Positions 9,279 to 22,208 of a DNA stretch of 64,000 bases are shown piece by piece. The notes beneath the pieces are model-generated. The model worked only from the letters and a program-made list of their open reading frames with translations, ran no database searches and was not told the origin of the DNA. Positions within the stretch are counted from its first letter, which is position 1. Every line of letters begins with the position of its first letter. Origin of the DNA: Streptomyces tuirus (GTDB lineage: Bacteria > Actinomycetota > Actinomycetes > Streptomycetales > Streptomycetaceae); NCBI GenBank assembly GCA_018195615.1, contig JAGTPG010000002.1:4829501-4893500 (forward strand). Reading direction: 5' to 3'. The translations under genes and the position numbers were made by a program.

Positions 9279-11292
9279 GTGGCTGACGTACCTGCCGATC
9301 TTGCCGCAGTGTGGCCACGCGTATTGGAGCAACTCCTCGGAGAGGGTCGCGGCCAAGGCGTCGAGACGAAGGACGAGCACTGGATCCGGCGCTGCCAGCC
9401 ACTCGCGCTGGTCGCGGACACCGCCCTGCTCGCCGTACCGAACGAATTCGCGAAAGGCGTACTCGAGGGCCGCCTGGCGCCCATCGTCAGCGAGACGCTG
9501 AGCCGCGAGTGCGGCCGCCCCATCCGGATCGCGATCACCGTCGACGACTCCGCGGGCGAGCCCCCGGTCACGCCGGCACCCCCCGCCCGACCCCAGCCGC
9601 GCTACGAGGAGCCCGAGCTCCCGCCCGCGCGCCAGGACCGCGACGCGTATGACCGCCAGGACCGCGACGGGTACGAACGCCAAGACCGTGACGGGTACGA
9701 ACGCCAGGACCGTGACGGCTACGAGGGGTACGGCCGCCACCGCGCCGACCAGCTGCCGGGAACGGCCGGCGACCAGCTCCCGCCTACGCGCGCAGATCAA
9801 CTGCCCACCGCACGCCCCGCCTACCCCTCCGAGTACCAGCGCCCCGACCCCGGCTCCTGGCCGCGGCCGGCGCAGGACGAGTACGGCTGGCAGCAGCAGC
9901 GCCTCGGCTTCCCGAGCGTGACCCGTACGCGTCACCGAGCCAGAATTCCTACGGCTCACAGGACGCTTACGGCGCACAGGACACGTACGGCTCGTCCAAT
10001 CAGGACTCCTACGGCTCCCCTCCCAGGACTACCGCCCGCAGTCCATGGAGCGTCCCTCTTACGAGCCGCCGCGCTCCGACTACGAACCGTCACGCGCCGA
10101 GTACGACCAACGCGACCCGGTCCGCCGGGAGCTGCCCGAGCCGCCGTCCGGCTCGGGGCACGTGCACCGCGGCGGCCCCGTCGGCCCGAACCTGCCCACG
10201 ACCGGCGCGCCCGGCCCGCTGGCCGCGCAGCCCGCGCCGGCGACCGGCCCGGGTGAGCCCACCGCGCGACTGAACCCGAAGTACCTCTTCGACACCTTCG
10301 TCATCGGCGCCTCCAACCGCTTCGCGCACGCCGCCGCGGTCGCCGTCGCCGAGGCACCGGCGAAGGCCTACAACCCTTTGTTCATCTACGGGGAGTCCGG
10401 GCTCGGCAAGACCCACCTGCTGCACGCGATCGGGCACTACGCGCGCAGCCTCTACCCGGGCACGCGCGTGCGGTACGTGAGCTCGGAGGAGTTCACCAAC
10501 GAGTTCATCAACTCCATCCGCGACGGCAAGGGCGACAGCTTCCGCAAGCGCTACCGCGAGATGGACATCCTGCTCGTCGACGACATCCAGTTCCTGGCGG
10601 ACAAGGAGTCGACCCAGGAGGAGTTCTTCCACACCTTCAACACGCTCCACAACGCGAACAAGCAGATCGTGCTGTCCTCCGACCGGCCGCCCAAGCAGCT
10701 GGTCACGCTGGAGGACCGGCTGCGGAACCGTTTCGAGTGGGGTCTGATCACCGACGTCCAGCCGCCCGAGCTGGAGACGCGTATCGCGATCCTGCGCAAG
10801 AAGGCGGTGCAGGAGCAGCTCAACGCCCCGCCGGAGGTACTGGAGTTCATCGCCTCCCGGATCTCGCGCAACATCCGCGAACTGGAGGGCGCGCTGATCC
10901 GGGTGACGGCGTTCGCCTCCCTCAACCGGCAGCCAGTGGACCTGGGCCTGACGGAAATCGTCCTGAAGGACCTGATCCCCGGTGGCGACGACGCGACGCC
11001 GGAGATCACCTCGACGGCCATCATGAGCGCGACCGCCGACTACTTCGGCCTCACCGTCGAGGACCTGTGCGGCAGCTCGCGCGGCCGCCAGCTCGTCACG
11101 GCCCGGCAGATCGCCATGTACCTGTGCCGTGAGCTCACCGACCTCTCGCTGCCGAAGATCGGCGCGCTGTTCGGCGGCCGCGACCACACGACGGTCATGC
11201 ACGCGGACCGCAAGATCCGCAATCTCATGGCCGAGCGCCGCTCGATCTACAACCAGGTCACCGAGCTGACCAACCGCATCAAGAACGGCTGA
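9279..11292 (+). CDS. dnaA: Chromosomal replication initiator DnaA, two apparent frameshifts
   Basis: A AAA+ initiator that binds the oriC boxes and opens the origin. GTG 9279 behind GAGAGAG gives MADVPADLAAVWPRVLEQL (domain I). A very long, disordered, charged domain II follows (about residues 95-310), usual for Streptomyces. Domain III carries Walker A GESGLGKT and Walker B LLVDDIQF. Domain IV carries the DnaA-box signature GGRDHTTVMHA. One C is missing near 9913 and one near 10025, both in C runs inside domain II. With these restored the protein is about 671 residues and continues through QNSYGSQDAYGAQ. Intact function is essential, so these must be sequence errors. Confidence 0.95.
9630..9725 (+). 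repeat. Tandem 24-bp repeats in DnaA domain II
   Basis: Four consecutive 24-bp units in frame. Each encodes RQDRD(A/G)Y(D/E), giving an eight-residue charged/tyrosine repeat in the flexible linker of DnaA. Such units can change copy number between strains. Confidence 0.85.
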
Positions 11293-12150
11293 CGGCGGTC
11301 GCGCCGGACCACTCAGGGCGCCCCGGAGGAGATCTCCGGGGCGCCCTTCGTCATGCCGCGGACGCCGGCTGTTCGATTACTCGCCGGGTTACGGCCACTC
11401 TCCACAGATTCAGCAGTTTTTTCCCGTCCACACCCTGGGGACTGGGGAGTTGTCCAGACTGTGTCCACAGAGGCCACTGCGGAAAGACCATCAGACCAGG
11501 TCACCGGCATGTGGATCGGTGGACGAACGATCTCCACAGCCTGTGGACAGCGAGATGATCCACAGGCTGTGCATCGCGTTGTCCACTGACAACCCACAGG
11601 CTGGGGTCAGTTGTCCCCAGCAAATCCCAGCTTCTCCACATCGCTGTCCACTGTTCGGCAACGCGACGCGCCTCCTCACCGGGTCGAGTGAAAGGCGTCA
11701 CACAAACCCGCCGGGTTGGGCTGTGGGAAACATGGGTAAAGCTGGGGACAGCACTGGGGAGAACTCGCCTCACCCTGTGCACGGGGTGTGCAGAACTTTC
11801 CGTTCTCCACAGAGACCCCAAGTTGTCCACCGCCGCCACCCACAGGCCCCGTGGACAAAATCTCCGCTCTGAGCTGGGCAAACGTGGTTATCCACGGTAT
11901 CCACAGGCCCTACTACTACTCCCGACTAGAGAGAGCTGGGAATTCGTTTCGAAGCGGGTCCTGTGCACAACTCGCTCTCCGGCGGCCGACCGCCCCTCGT
12001 CACGACTTGACCCCGAGAGGCACCTACTGTCAGTGCGGTGCGTCAGACTGGTCCCCGGTGTCCTCCCCCTCACAGGGACCGTCGACACCGAGACAGACGA
12101 CGAGGGCCAGGCAGAGCGAGAAGCGCCGGCAACAGCAGGAGGCGGCAACA
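11293..12150. other. oriC: Chromosomal replication origin oriC
   Basis: 858 bp between dnaA and dnaN with no gene. Boxes related to TTGTCCACA start at 11398, 11424, 11450, 11461, 11530, 11542 (reverse), 11556, 11579, 11611, 11632, 11644, 11743 (reverse), 11803, 11823, 11850 (reverse), 11888 and 11897. That is about 17 sites in both orientations, concentrated in 500 bp. This matches the known Streptomyces design of many weak DnaA boxes and no obvious AT-rich 13-mers. The first 55 bp hold the dnaA terminator. The dnaN promoter must lie in the last 200 bp. Confidence 0.95.
11316..11346 (+). terminator. dnaA terminator hairpin
   Basis: 13-bp perfect stem GGGCGCCCCGGAG/CTCCGGGGCGCCC with a 5-nt loop, followed by TTCGTC, 24 bp past the dnaA stop. 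Confidence 0.8.
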
Positions 12151-13281
12151 GTGAAGATCCGGGTGGAACGCGACGTACTCGCGGAGGCAGTGGCCTGGGC
12201 GGCACGCAGCCTCCCGGCCCGTCCGCCGGCGCCTGTCCTCGCCGGCCTGCTGCTGAAGGCCGAGGACGGCCAGCTGAGCCTGTCCAGCTTCGACTACGAG
12301 GTCTCCGCGCGGGTGAGCGTCGAGGCCGAGGTCGAGGAGGAGGGCACGGTGCTGGTCTCCGGCCGGCTGCTCGCCGACATCTGCCGCGCCCTCCCCAACC
12401 GGCCGGTGGAGATTTCCACAGACGGTGTACGGGCGACCGTGGTCTGCGGCTCCTCCCGCTTCACACTCCACACACTGCCTGTGGAGGAGTACCCGGCGCT
12501 GCCGCAGATGCCGAACGCCACGGGCACGGTCCCCGGCGAGGTCTTCGCCTCCGCGGCCTCCCAGGTGGCCATCGCGGCCGGCCGTGACGACACGCTGCCC
12601 GTCCTCACGGGTGTGCGGATCGAGATCGAGGGCGACACCGTCACCCTGGCGTCCACCGACCGCTACCGCTTCGCGGTCCGTGAGTTCCTGTGGAAGCCGG
12701 AGAACCCGGAGGCCTCCGCGGTCGCCCTGGTGCCCGCCAAGACGCTCCTGGACACCGCCAAGGCCCTGACCAGCGGCGACCAGGTGACCCTGGCGCTGTC
12801 CGGCTCGGGCTCGGGTGAGGGCCTGATCGGTTTCGAGGGCGCCGGCCGCCGTACCACGACCCGCCTGCTGGAGGGCGACCTCCCGAAGTACCGCACGCTG
12901 TTCCCGACGGAGTTCAACAGCGTCGCCGTCATCGAGACCGCCCCCTTCGTGGAAGCCGTCAAGCGTGTGGCCCTGGTCGCCGAGCGCAACACCCCGGTGC
13001 GGCTCAGCTTCGAGCAGGGCGTGCTCATCCTGGAGGCAGGCTCCAGCGACGACGCACAGGCTGTGGAAAGGGTTGACGCGCAGCTCGAGGGCGACGACAT
13101 CTCGATCGCCTTCAACCCGACGTTCCTGCTGGACGGCCTGAGCGCCATCGACTCCCCGGTGGCCCAGCTGTCCTTCACGACGTCCACGAAGCCGGCGCTG
13201 CTCAGCGGCAAGCCGGCGCTGGACGCCGAGGCGGACGAGGCCTACAAGTACCTGATCATGCCGGTGCGGCTGAGCGGCTGA
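12151..13281 (+). CDS. dnaN: DNA polymerase III beta sliding clamp
   Basis: The ring clamp that tethers the replicative polymerase. 376 residues, from MKIRVERDVLAEAVAWA to YLIMPVRLSG; the C-terminal MPVRL is the clamp signature. Three repeated clamp domains of about 120 residues fit the length. GTG 12151 is fixed by AGGAGG at 12137-12142. Longer upstream frames run into oriC and are not coding. Complete, no frameshift. Confidence 0.97.
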   Translation: MKIRVERDVLAEAVAWAARSLPARPPAPVLAGLLLKAEDGQLSLSSFDYEVSARVSVEAEVEEEGTVLVSGRLLADICRALPNRPVEISTDGVRATVVCGSSRFTLHTLPVEEYPALPQMPNATGTVPGEVFASAASQVAIAAGRDDTLPVLTGVRIEIEGDTVTLASTDRYRFAVREFLWKPENPEASAVALVPAKTLLDTAKALTSGDQVTLALSGSGSGEGLIGFEGAGRRTTTRLLEGDLPKYRTLFPTEFNSVAVIETAPFVEAVKRVALVAERNTPVRLSFEQGVLILEAGSSDDAQAVERVDAQLEGDDISIAFNPTFLLDGLSAIDSPVAQLSFTTSTKPALLSGKPALDAEADEAYKYLIMPVRLSG

Positions 13282-13327
13282 GCGGCTGAGCGGCTGAGCC
13301 TGCTGAGGGGCTGCGAGCCGTCGGCAG

Positions 13328-13336
13328 TTGTCCACA
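13328..13336. promoter_or_regulatory. Consensus DnaA box between dnaN and gnd
   Basis: TTGTCCACA, an exact consensus box outside oriC in the 200-bp dnaN-gnd gap. A diverged facing copy (TGAGGACAA, ending at 13348) follows it closely. Confidence 0.75.
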
Positions 13337-13481
13337 GGCTGAGGACAAAGCTGCAGGTGAGGGCGTACGACTGAGCGCGTATGCCCACAGATGTGCGCGA
13401 GCGTCCGGGTTTAGGCTCGGACGCCGGTACGAAAGTGCCGCAACGCCACGTCGGACACCTGCACACTAAGGAACACAACTG

Positions 13482-14357
13482 ATGGAGCTCGGTCTCGTCG
13501 GCCTCGGCAAGATGGGCGGCAACATGCGCGAGCGGATCCGCCGCGCTGGCCACACCGTCTTCGGATACGACCGCAACCCGGACCTCGCCGATGTCCACAG
13601 CCTGGAGGAGCTTGTGGGCAAGCTCAGCGGCCCGCGCGTGGTGTGGGTGATGGTCCCGGCAGGTGAGGCCACGCAGTCCACCATCGACGAGCTCGCCGAA
13701 CTGCTGGAGCCCGGCGATGTCGTCGTGGACGGCGGCAACTCCCGCTGGACCGACGACGAGAAGCACGCCGAGGAGCTGGCGGCCAAGGGCATAGGCTTCG
13801 TCGACTGCGGTGTGTCCGGCGGCGTCTGGGGCCTGGAGAACGGCTATGCGCTGATGTACGGCGGCGACGCGGAGAACGTCGCCAAGGTGCGGCCGGTCTT
13901 CGACGCGCTCAAGCCGGAGGGTGACTTCGGCTCGGTGCACGCCGGCAAGGTCGGCGCGGGCCACTTCGCGAAGATGGTCCACAACGGCATCGAGTACGCG
14001 ATGATGCAGGCTTATGCCGAGGGCTGGGAGCTCCTGGAGAAGGTCGACTCCGTGACCGACGTCCGGGAGGTCTTCCGCTCCTGGCAGGAGGGCACGGTGA
14101 TCCGGTCCTGGCTGCTCGACCTCGCGGTCAACGCGCTCGACGAGGACGAGCATCTGGACAGGCTCCGGGGTTATGCACAGGACTCCGGCGAGGGACGCTG
14201 GACTGTGGAGGCCGCGATCGACAACGCGGTGCCGCTGCCGGCGATCACCGCGTCGCTGTTCGCGCGGTTCGCCTCCCGTCAGGAGGACTCGCCCCAGATG
14301 AAGATGATCGCGGCGCTGCGGAACCAGTTCGGCGGCCACGCGGTCGAGAAGAAGTAA
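13482..14357 (+). CDS. gnd: 6-phosphogluconate dehydrogenase, decarboxylating (short, GntZ/Gnd type)
   Basis: Oxidises and decarboxylates 6-phosphogluconate to ribulose 5-phosphate in the pentose phosphate pathway. 291 residues, the length of the short form often NAD-dependent, not the 470-residue NADP enzyme. The N-terminal nucleotide fold is GLVGLGKMGGNM. The substrate motif is DCGVSGGVWGLENGY, and KMVHNGIEY holds the catalytic lysine. ATG 13482 follows AAGGA. Its place between dnaN and recF is typical of Streptomyces. Confidence 0.94.
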   Translation: MELGLVGLGKMGGNMRERIRRAGHTVFGYDRNPDLADVHSLEELVGKLSGPRVVWVMVPAGEATQSTIDELAELLEPGDVVVDGGNSRWTDDEKHAEELAAKGIGFVDCGVSGGVWGLENGYALMYGGDAENVAKVRPVFDALKPEGDFGSVHAGKVGAGHFAKMVHNGIEYAMMQAYAEGWELLEKVDSVTDVREVFRSWQEGTVIRSWLLDLAVNALDEDEHLDRLRGYAQDSGEGRWTVEAAIDNAVPLPAITASLFARFASRQEDSPQMKMIAALRNQFGGHAVEKK

Positions 14358-14394
14358 GCAACACGCGAGGGTCTGGGAGGTCGGCGAAACGACC

Positions 14395-15516
14395 ATGCAC
14401 GTCACGCATCTGTCGCTGGCCGACTTCCGCTCGTATCCCCGGGTCGAGGTCCCGCTCGATCCGGGGGTGACGGCCTTCGTCGGGCCGAACGGGCAGGGCA
14501 AGACCAATCTCGTCGAGGCGGTCGGCTATCTCGCCACGCTCGGCAGCCACCGGGTCTCCTCCGACGCCCCCCTGGTCCGCATGGGGGCCGAGCGCGCGAT
14601 CATCCGGGCCCAGGTCCGGCAGGGCGACCGGCAGCAGCTGGTCGAGCTGGAGCTGAACCCGGGGCGTGCCAACCGGGCCCGTATCAACAGGTCCTCGCAG
14701 GTCAGGCCGCGTGACGTGCTGGGGATCGTACGGACCGTCCTGTTCGCTCCGGAGGATCTCGCCCTGGTCAAGGGCGATCCGGGCGAGCGGCGCCGCTTCC
14801 TCGACGAGCTGATCACCGCCCGCTCTCCGCGCATGGCCGGGGTCCGCTCCGACTACGACCGGGTTCTCAAGCAGCGCAACACCCTGCTGAAGTCGGCCGC
14901 GCTGGCCCGTCGGCACGGCGGCCGCTCCATGGACATGTCCACCTTGGACGTGTGGGACCAGCACCTCGCGCGTGCGGGCGCCGAACTGCTGGCCCAGCGC
15001 CTGGATCTGATCGCCACGATCCAGCCGCTCGCCGACAAGGCGTACGAGCAGCTCGCTCCCGGCGGTGGCCCGATCGCCCTGGAGTACAAGCCGTCGGCGC
15101 CGGGTGAGGCGCACACGCGCGAGGACCTGTTCGAGCAGCTGATGGCGGCGCTCGCCGAGGCGCGCAAGCAGGAGATCGAGCGGGGCGTCACGCTGGTCGG
15201 TCCGCACCGGGACGACCTGCAGCTGAAGCTCGGCCAGCTGCCTGCCAAGGGCTATGCCTCGCACGGCGAATCCTGGTCGTACGCCCTGGCGCTGCGGCTG
15301 GCCTCGTACGACCTCCTCAGGGCGGAAGGCAACGAGCCTGTGCTCGTCCTCGACGACGTCTTCGCCGAGCTGGACACCCGCCGTCGCGAGCGTCTGGCCG
15401 AGCTGGTGGCACCCGGGGAGCAGGTCCTGGTGACGGCCGCGGTCGACGACGACGTACCGCATGTGCTGTCCGGGGCGCGGTTCGCCGTGTCCGAGGGGAC
15501 GGTGGAGCGCGTATGA
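14395..15516 (+). CDS. recF: DNA replication and repair protein RecF
   Basis: An SMC-like ABC ATPase that loads RecA at gaps. 373 residues. Walker A is GPNGQGKTN near residue 30; the ABC signature region is near SYALALRLASYDLL, and Walker B is VLVLDDVFAELD. ATG 14395 follows GGGAGG. The stop TGA (15514-15516) overlaps the next gene's ATG. Confidence 0.96.
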   Translation: MHVTHLSLADFRSYPRVEVPLDPGVTAFVGPNGQGKTNLVEAVGYLATLGSHRVSSDAPLVRMGAERAIIRAQVRQGDRQQLVELELNPGRANRARINRSSQVRPRDVLGIVRTVLFAPEDLALVKGDPGERRRFLDELITARSPRMAGVRSDYDRVLKQRNTLLKSAALARRHGGRSMDMSTLDVWDQHLARAGAELLAQRLDLIATIQPLADKAYEQLAPGGGPIALEYKPSAPGEAHTREDLFEQLMAALAEARKQEIERGVTLVGPHRDDLQLKLGQLPAKGYASHGESWSYALALRLASYDLLRAEGNEPVLVLDDVFAELDTRRRERLAELVAPGEQVLVTAAVDDDVPHVLSGARFAVSEGTVERV

Positions 15517-16102
15517 CGGAGAACACACCGGAGAACACATCGGCGACCCCAACCGGGAAACCCCCGCGCCCCGGTCTCCCGAACCGTCCGCGCCCCGGTC
15601 TCCCGAACCGTCCGGCGTCGATCTCGCGCGTGTGGCGCTCCGCGCGGCGAAGGAGGCGGCACGCGCGCGTGGGGACGCGGCACAGCAGAAGAAGCAGGCG
15701 CGTCGCGGCGGACTACGCTCCGGCGCGCGCGCCGACGGCCGCGATCCCATGGCGCTCGGCTCCGCGATCAACCGGCTGATCACCGAGCGCGGCTGGGAGG
15801 CGCCGGCCGCGGTGGGCGGGGTGATGGGCCGCTGGCCGCAGATCGTCGGCGAGGACGTGGCCAAGCACTGTGTGCCGGAGAAGTACGACGAGGACGAGCA
15901 CGTCCTGACCGTGCGCTGCGACTCGACGGCCTGGGCGACCAACCTGCGGCTGCTCGCGCCGACCCTGGTCGCCCGTCTCAACGAGGACCTGGGGCATGGC
16001 CGGGTGAGGATGATCAAGGTGCAGGGCCCGGGCGCTCCCACCCGACGCTATGGCCCGCTGCGCGCCCCCGGCAGCACCGGCCCGGGTGACACCTACGGCT
16101 GA
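15513..16102 (+). CDS. dciA: DciA-like replicative helicase loader (DUF721), one apparent frameshift
   Basis: DciA proteins assist loading of the DnaB helicase in bacteria that lack DnaC or DnaI. The DUF721 core begins near INRLITERGW, contains VVGGVMGRWPQIVGEDVAKH-type residues, and continues through LTVRCDSTAWATNLRLLAP. The ATG at 15513 overlaps the recF stop (ATGA) and reads MTENTPENTS. One G is missing near 15543, after which the second frame carries the rest. About 196 residues when joined. The N-terminal 60 residues are low-complexity and include a tandem 24-bp duplication. Confidence 0.88.
15565..15612 (+). repeat. Tandem duplication of 24 bp in dciA
   Basis: Two identical adjacent 24-bp units (15565-15588 and 15589-15612), in frame, encoding APRSPEPS twice. 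Confidence 0.9.
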
Positions 16103-16569
16103 CCGGGGCCCTGGTTCGCGCCCTGCCCGGCCCCCGTTGCGAACCCCTTTTCCCACCGATCGACAGTAAGTGACTGACATCACAAAAGAGGTCGAGGAAG
16201 GCCCGCTCGGCGCCCTAGCGCCGCACTCTTCGCGCGACCGCACACGGTTGCGAATCGCGACCTGACTCCGAAGTAGCCAAGGGTTGACGGCCGGAAGCGC
16301 TGAGTGCCTCCGTGAGCCTCTTGGAGCCCCCATCCGCATATCGGGAGTCGGACAAGACCGGTTGAGGGCGGCACATGCGGACTCAGGTACCGGCAAACCC
16401 CCATCAGTGTCAGTGCTACCGGTAGACTGGAAGCAATCCCGCCCCAATCGTGGGGACCGTCCGGGAAAAGCTGAGCAACGCTGATCAAGGCTTACCAACG
16501 CAACATGCCGCAGCCGCTCCGGCAACCCGCCGACGAGCCTGGCTCGTGCTGTGCCAGAAAGGGCGCTTC
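16103..16569 (+). promoter_or_regulatory. gyrB upstream region
   Basis: About 465 bp with no supported gene; it must hold the gyrB promoter and leader. In Streptomyces gyrB responds to supercoiling, but I see no element I can name. Frames extending gyrB upstream have no ribosome-binding site. Confidence 0.6.
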
Positions 16570-18618
16570 GTGGCCGATTCCGGCAACCCCAACGAGAACA
16601 TCCCGTCCGTCGAGGCCCTGGCTGGAGTCGCCGAGGCCTCAGTCACTGCTTCGTACGACGCCAGTGCCATCACCGTCCTCGAGGGTCTGGACGCGGTCCG
16701 CAAGCGACCCGGCATGTACATCGGCTCGACCGGTGAGCGAGGACTGCACCACCTCGTCTACGAGGTCGTCGACAACTCGGTCGACGAGGCGCTGGCCGGC
16801 CACGCGGACACCATCGACGTGACGATCCTCGCCGACGGCGGCGTCCGGGTCGTCGACAACGGCCGCGGTATCCCGGTGGGCATCGTCGCCTCCGAGGGCA
16901 AGCCGGCCCTCGAGGTCGTGCTGACCGTGCTGCACGCGGGCGGCAAGTTCGGCGGTGGGGGCTACGCGGTCTCCGGCGGTCTGCACGGCGTGGGTGTCTC
17001 CGTCGTGAACGCGCTGTCCTCGAAGGTCGCCGTCGAGGTCAAGACCGACGGTCACCGCTGGACGCAGGACTACAAGATGGGCGTCCCCACGGCGCCGCTC
17101 GCCAAGCACGAGGCCATCGAGGAGACGGGCACCTCGGTCACCTTCTGGGCCGACCCGGACATCTTCGAGACCACCGACTACTCCTTCGAGACGCTCTCGC
17201 GGCGCTTCCAGGAGATGGCGTTCCTCAACAAGGGTCTGCGGATCAACCTCACGGACGAGCGCGAGTCCGCGAAGGCCACCTCCGGGGCGGACGAGGCGGG
17301 CGCGGACGAGACCGCCGAGGTCAAGACGGTCACGTACCACTACGAGGGCGGCATCGTCGACTTCGTGAAGTACCTCAACTCCCGCAAGGGCGAGCCGGTG
17401 CACCCCACCGTCATCGACCTGGAGGCCGAGGACAAGGACAGGCAGTTGTCCCTCGAGATCGCCATGCAGTGGAACGGCGGCTACACCGAGGGCGTGTACT
17501 CCTTCGCGAACATCATCCACACCCACGAGGGCGGTACGCACGAAGAGGGCTTCCGGGCCGCGCTGACCTCGCTGATCAACAAGTACGCCCGAGACAAGAG
17601 GCTGCTGCGGGAGAAGGACGACAACCTCACGGGCGACGACATCCGCGAGGGCCTGACGGCGATCATCTCGGTCAAGCTGAGCGAGCCCCAGTTCGAAGGC
17701 CAGACGAAGACCAAGCTGGGCAACACCGAGGCCAAGACCTTCGTCCAGCGGGTCGTCTATGAACACCTGAACGACTGGCTGGACCGCAACCCCAACGAGG
17801 CCGCGGACATCATCCGCAAGGGCATCGCGGCGGCCACCGCGCGCGTGGCGGCCCGCAAGGCGCGCGACCTCACCCGCCGCAAGGGCCTGCTGGAGACGGC
17901 GTCCCTGCCGGGCAAGCTCTCCGACTGCCAGTCGAACGACCCCGAGAAGTGCGAGATCTTCATCGTCGAGGGTGACTCCGCCGGCGGCTCGGCCAAGTCC
18001 GGCCGCAACCCGCAGTACCAGGCGATCCTCCCGATCCGCGGCAAGATCCTCAACGTCGAGAAGGCGCGCATCGACCGCATCCTGCAGAACCAGGAGATCC
18101 AGGCGATGATCTCCGCGTTCGGCACGGGTGTGCACGAGGACTTCGACATCGAGAAGCTCCGCTACCACAAGATCATCCTCATGGCGGACGCCGACGTCGA
18201 CGGCCAGCACATCAACACACTGCTGCTGACCTTCCTGTTCCGCTTCATGCGGCCGCTGGTCGAGGCCGGGCACGTGTACCTCTCCCGCCCGCCGCTCTAC
18301 AAGATCAAGTGGGGCAAGGACGACTTCGAGTACGCGTACTCCGACCGCGAGCGCGACGCCCTGATCGAGATGGGCCGCAACGCCGGCAAGCGCATCAAGG
18401 ACGACTCGGTGCAGCGCTTCAAGGGCCTCGGCGAGATGAACGCCGAGGAGCTGCGCATCACGACCATGGACCAGGAACACCGCGTCCTCGGCCAGGTCAC
18501 CCTCGACGACGCCGCCCAGGCCGACGACCTGTTCTCGGTCCTCATGGGCGAGGACGTCGAAGCCCGCCGCGCGTTCATCCAGCGCAACGCCAAGGACGTC
18601 CGCTTCCTCGACATCTGA
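16570..18618 (+). CDS. gyrB: DNA gyrase subunit B
   Basis: The ATPase subunit of gyrase, which adds negative supercoils. The GHKL ATP site includes VVDNSVDEA and the GGLHGVGVSVVN lid. The TOPRIM domain includes EGDSAGGSAKSGR and DADVDGQHI. The tail is QRNAKDVRFLDI. GTG 16570 (VADSGNPNEN, product 682 residues) is favoured by the GAAAGGG upstream; GTG 16546 is a possible longer start. The gyrase pair is separated by 42 bp. Confidence 0.97.
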   Translation: MADSGNPNENIPSVEALAGVAEASVTASYDASAITVLEGLDAVRKRPGMYIGSTGERGLHHLVYEVVDNSVDEALAGHADTIDVTILADGGVRVVDNGRGIPVGIVASEGKPALEVVLTVLHAGGKFGGGGYAVSGGLHGVGVSVVNALSSKVAVEVKTDGHRWTQDYKMGVPTAPLAKHEAIEETGTSVTFWADPDIFETTDYSFETLSRRFQEMAFLNKGLRINLTDERESAKATSGADEAGADETAEVKTVTYHYEGGIVDFVKYLNSRKGEPVHPTVIDLEAEDKDRQLSLEIAMQWNGGYTEGVYSFANIIHTHEGGTHEEGFRAALTSLINKYARDKRLLREKDDNLTGDDIREGLTAIISVKLSEPQFEGQTKTKLGNTEAKTFVQRVVYEHLNDWLDRNPNEAADIIRKGIAAATARVAARKARDLTRRKGLLETASLPGKLSDCQSNDPEKCEIFIVEGDSAGGSAKSGRNPQYQAILPIRGKILNVEKARIDRILQNQEIQAMISAFGTGVHEDFDIEKLRYHKIILMADADVDGQHINTLLLTFLFRFMRPLVEAGHVYLSRPPLYKIKWGKDDFEYAYSDRERDALIEMGRNAGKRIKDDSVQRFKGLGEMNAEELRITTMDQEHRVLGQVTLDDAAQADDLFSVLMGEDVEARRAFIQRNAKDVRFLDI

Positions 18619-18660
18619 GTCGGTCTCAGCTGACCGCACCAGGAAGGACCTTCACCAGCA

Positions 18661-21255
<2,595 letters not shown>

Positions 21256-21273
21256 CACGAGGAGTGAGTCAGC

Positions 21274-22098
21274 GTGAGCGGAGCCACGGGCGCCGGACCG
21301 ACCGGTACCTCGAAGGGTACGGAGACGGACGGCGGCGGCCGTGGCTCCGCCGCGCGTGCGGCGGATCCGCACACGACCAACCTGAAGGCGATCAAGTCCC
21401 CGACCAAGGACTCGCCCTCAGCTGACTCACATGGATCACAGGGGGGAACTGTGACGGACACCCGAGGTCCGCAGACCCAGCCGACCGCTGGAGCGGGCCC
21501 GGCCACATCCGGCGCCCAGCCACAACCGCAGCCGCGACCGGCCGCGCAGGAGCAGGGCACCGCCGACCAGACGGCCTCCCCGCTGCCGGGAGAACGGCAG
21601 GCCCAGCAGCAGTCCGGGCCGTACCATCCGCCGCAGGCCTACCCGGCGCAGCAGGCGGCCGGTGCCGGCGCGGCTGCCGGATCCGCCGCCGTACGGCGTC
21701 CCCGCACCGGTGCGCGCACCACGCCCCGGGTCCGCAAGGCCCGCCTGCGGGTGGCCAAGGCCGACCCCTGGTCCGTGATGAAGGTCAGCTTCCTGCTCTC
21801 CATCGCGCTGGGCATCTGCACGATCGTCGCGTCCGCCGTGCTGTGGATGGTGATGGACGCGATGGGCGTCTTCTCCACGGTCGGCGGCACGATCTCCGAG
21901 GCGACCGGCTCGAACGAGTCGAACGGTTTCGACCTGCAGGCCTTCCTGTCGCTGCCCAACGTCCTGTTGTTCACGTCGATCATCGCGGTCATCGACGTCG
22001 TCCTGGCGACGGCCCTCGCGACGCTCGGCGCGTTCATCTACAACCTGTCCGCGGGCTTCGTGGGCGGTGTGGAGCTGACGCTCGCCGAGGACGAGTGA
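21274..22098 (+). CDS. DUF3566 transmembrane protein
   Basis: 274 residues. The first 150 are a disordered Gln/Pro/Ala-rich cytoplasmic tail, then ARLRVAKADPWSVMKVSF leads into two membrane segments (about residues 170-192 and 228-255). This is the actinobacterial family encoded directly after gyrA (e.g. mycobacteria). Function unknown; origin linkage suggests a role in growth or division. GTG 21274 follows GAGGAG, 18 bp after gyrA, so it is cotranscribed. Confidence 0.9.
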   Translation: MSGATGAGPTGTSKGTETDGGGRGSAARAADPHTTNLKAIKSPTKDSPSADSHGSQGGTVTDTRGPQTQPTAGAGPATSGAQPQPQPRPAAQEQGTADQTASPLPGERQAQQQSGPYHPPQAYPAQQAAGAGAAAGSAAVRRPRTGARTTPRVRKARLRVAKADPWSVMKVSFLLSIALGICTIVASAVLWMVMDAMGVFSTVGGTISEATGSNESNGFDLQAFLSLPNVLLFTSIIAVIDVVLATALATLGAFIYNLSAGFVGGVELTLAEDE

Positions 22099-22208
22099 CG
22101 TCACCTCTGACGTGGCCCTGACGTTGTCCCGACAACCGATTTTGGGACTGCCCATGTCGTGCGCTAATCTTCAGGAGTCAGCGCGCGGGACACCCCGCAG
22201 AGCGCGGC

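Noticed and set aside
16639..18639. 666-residue open frame antisense to gyrB
   Set aside because: A GC-rich shadow of gyrB: no start signal, no conserved motif, and gyrB is unmistakable on the other strand.
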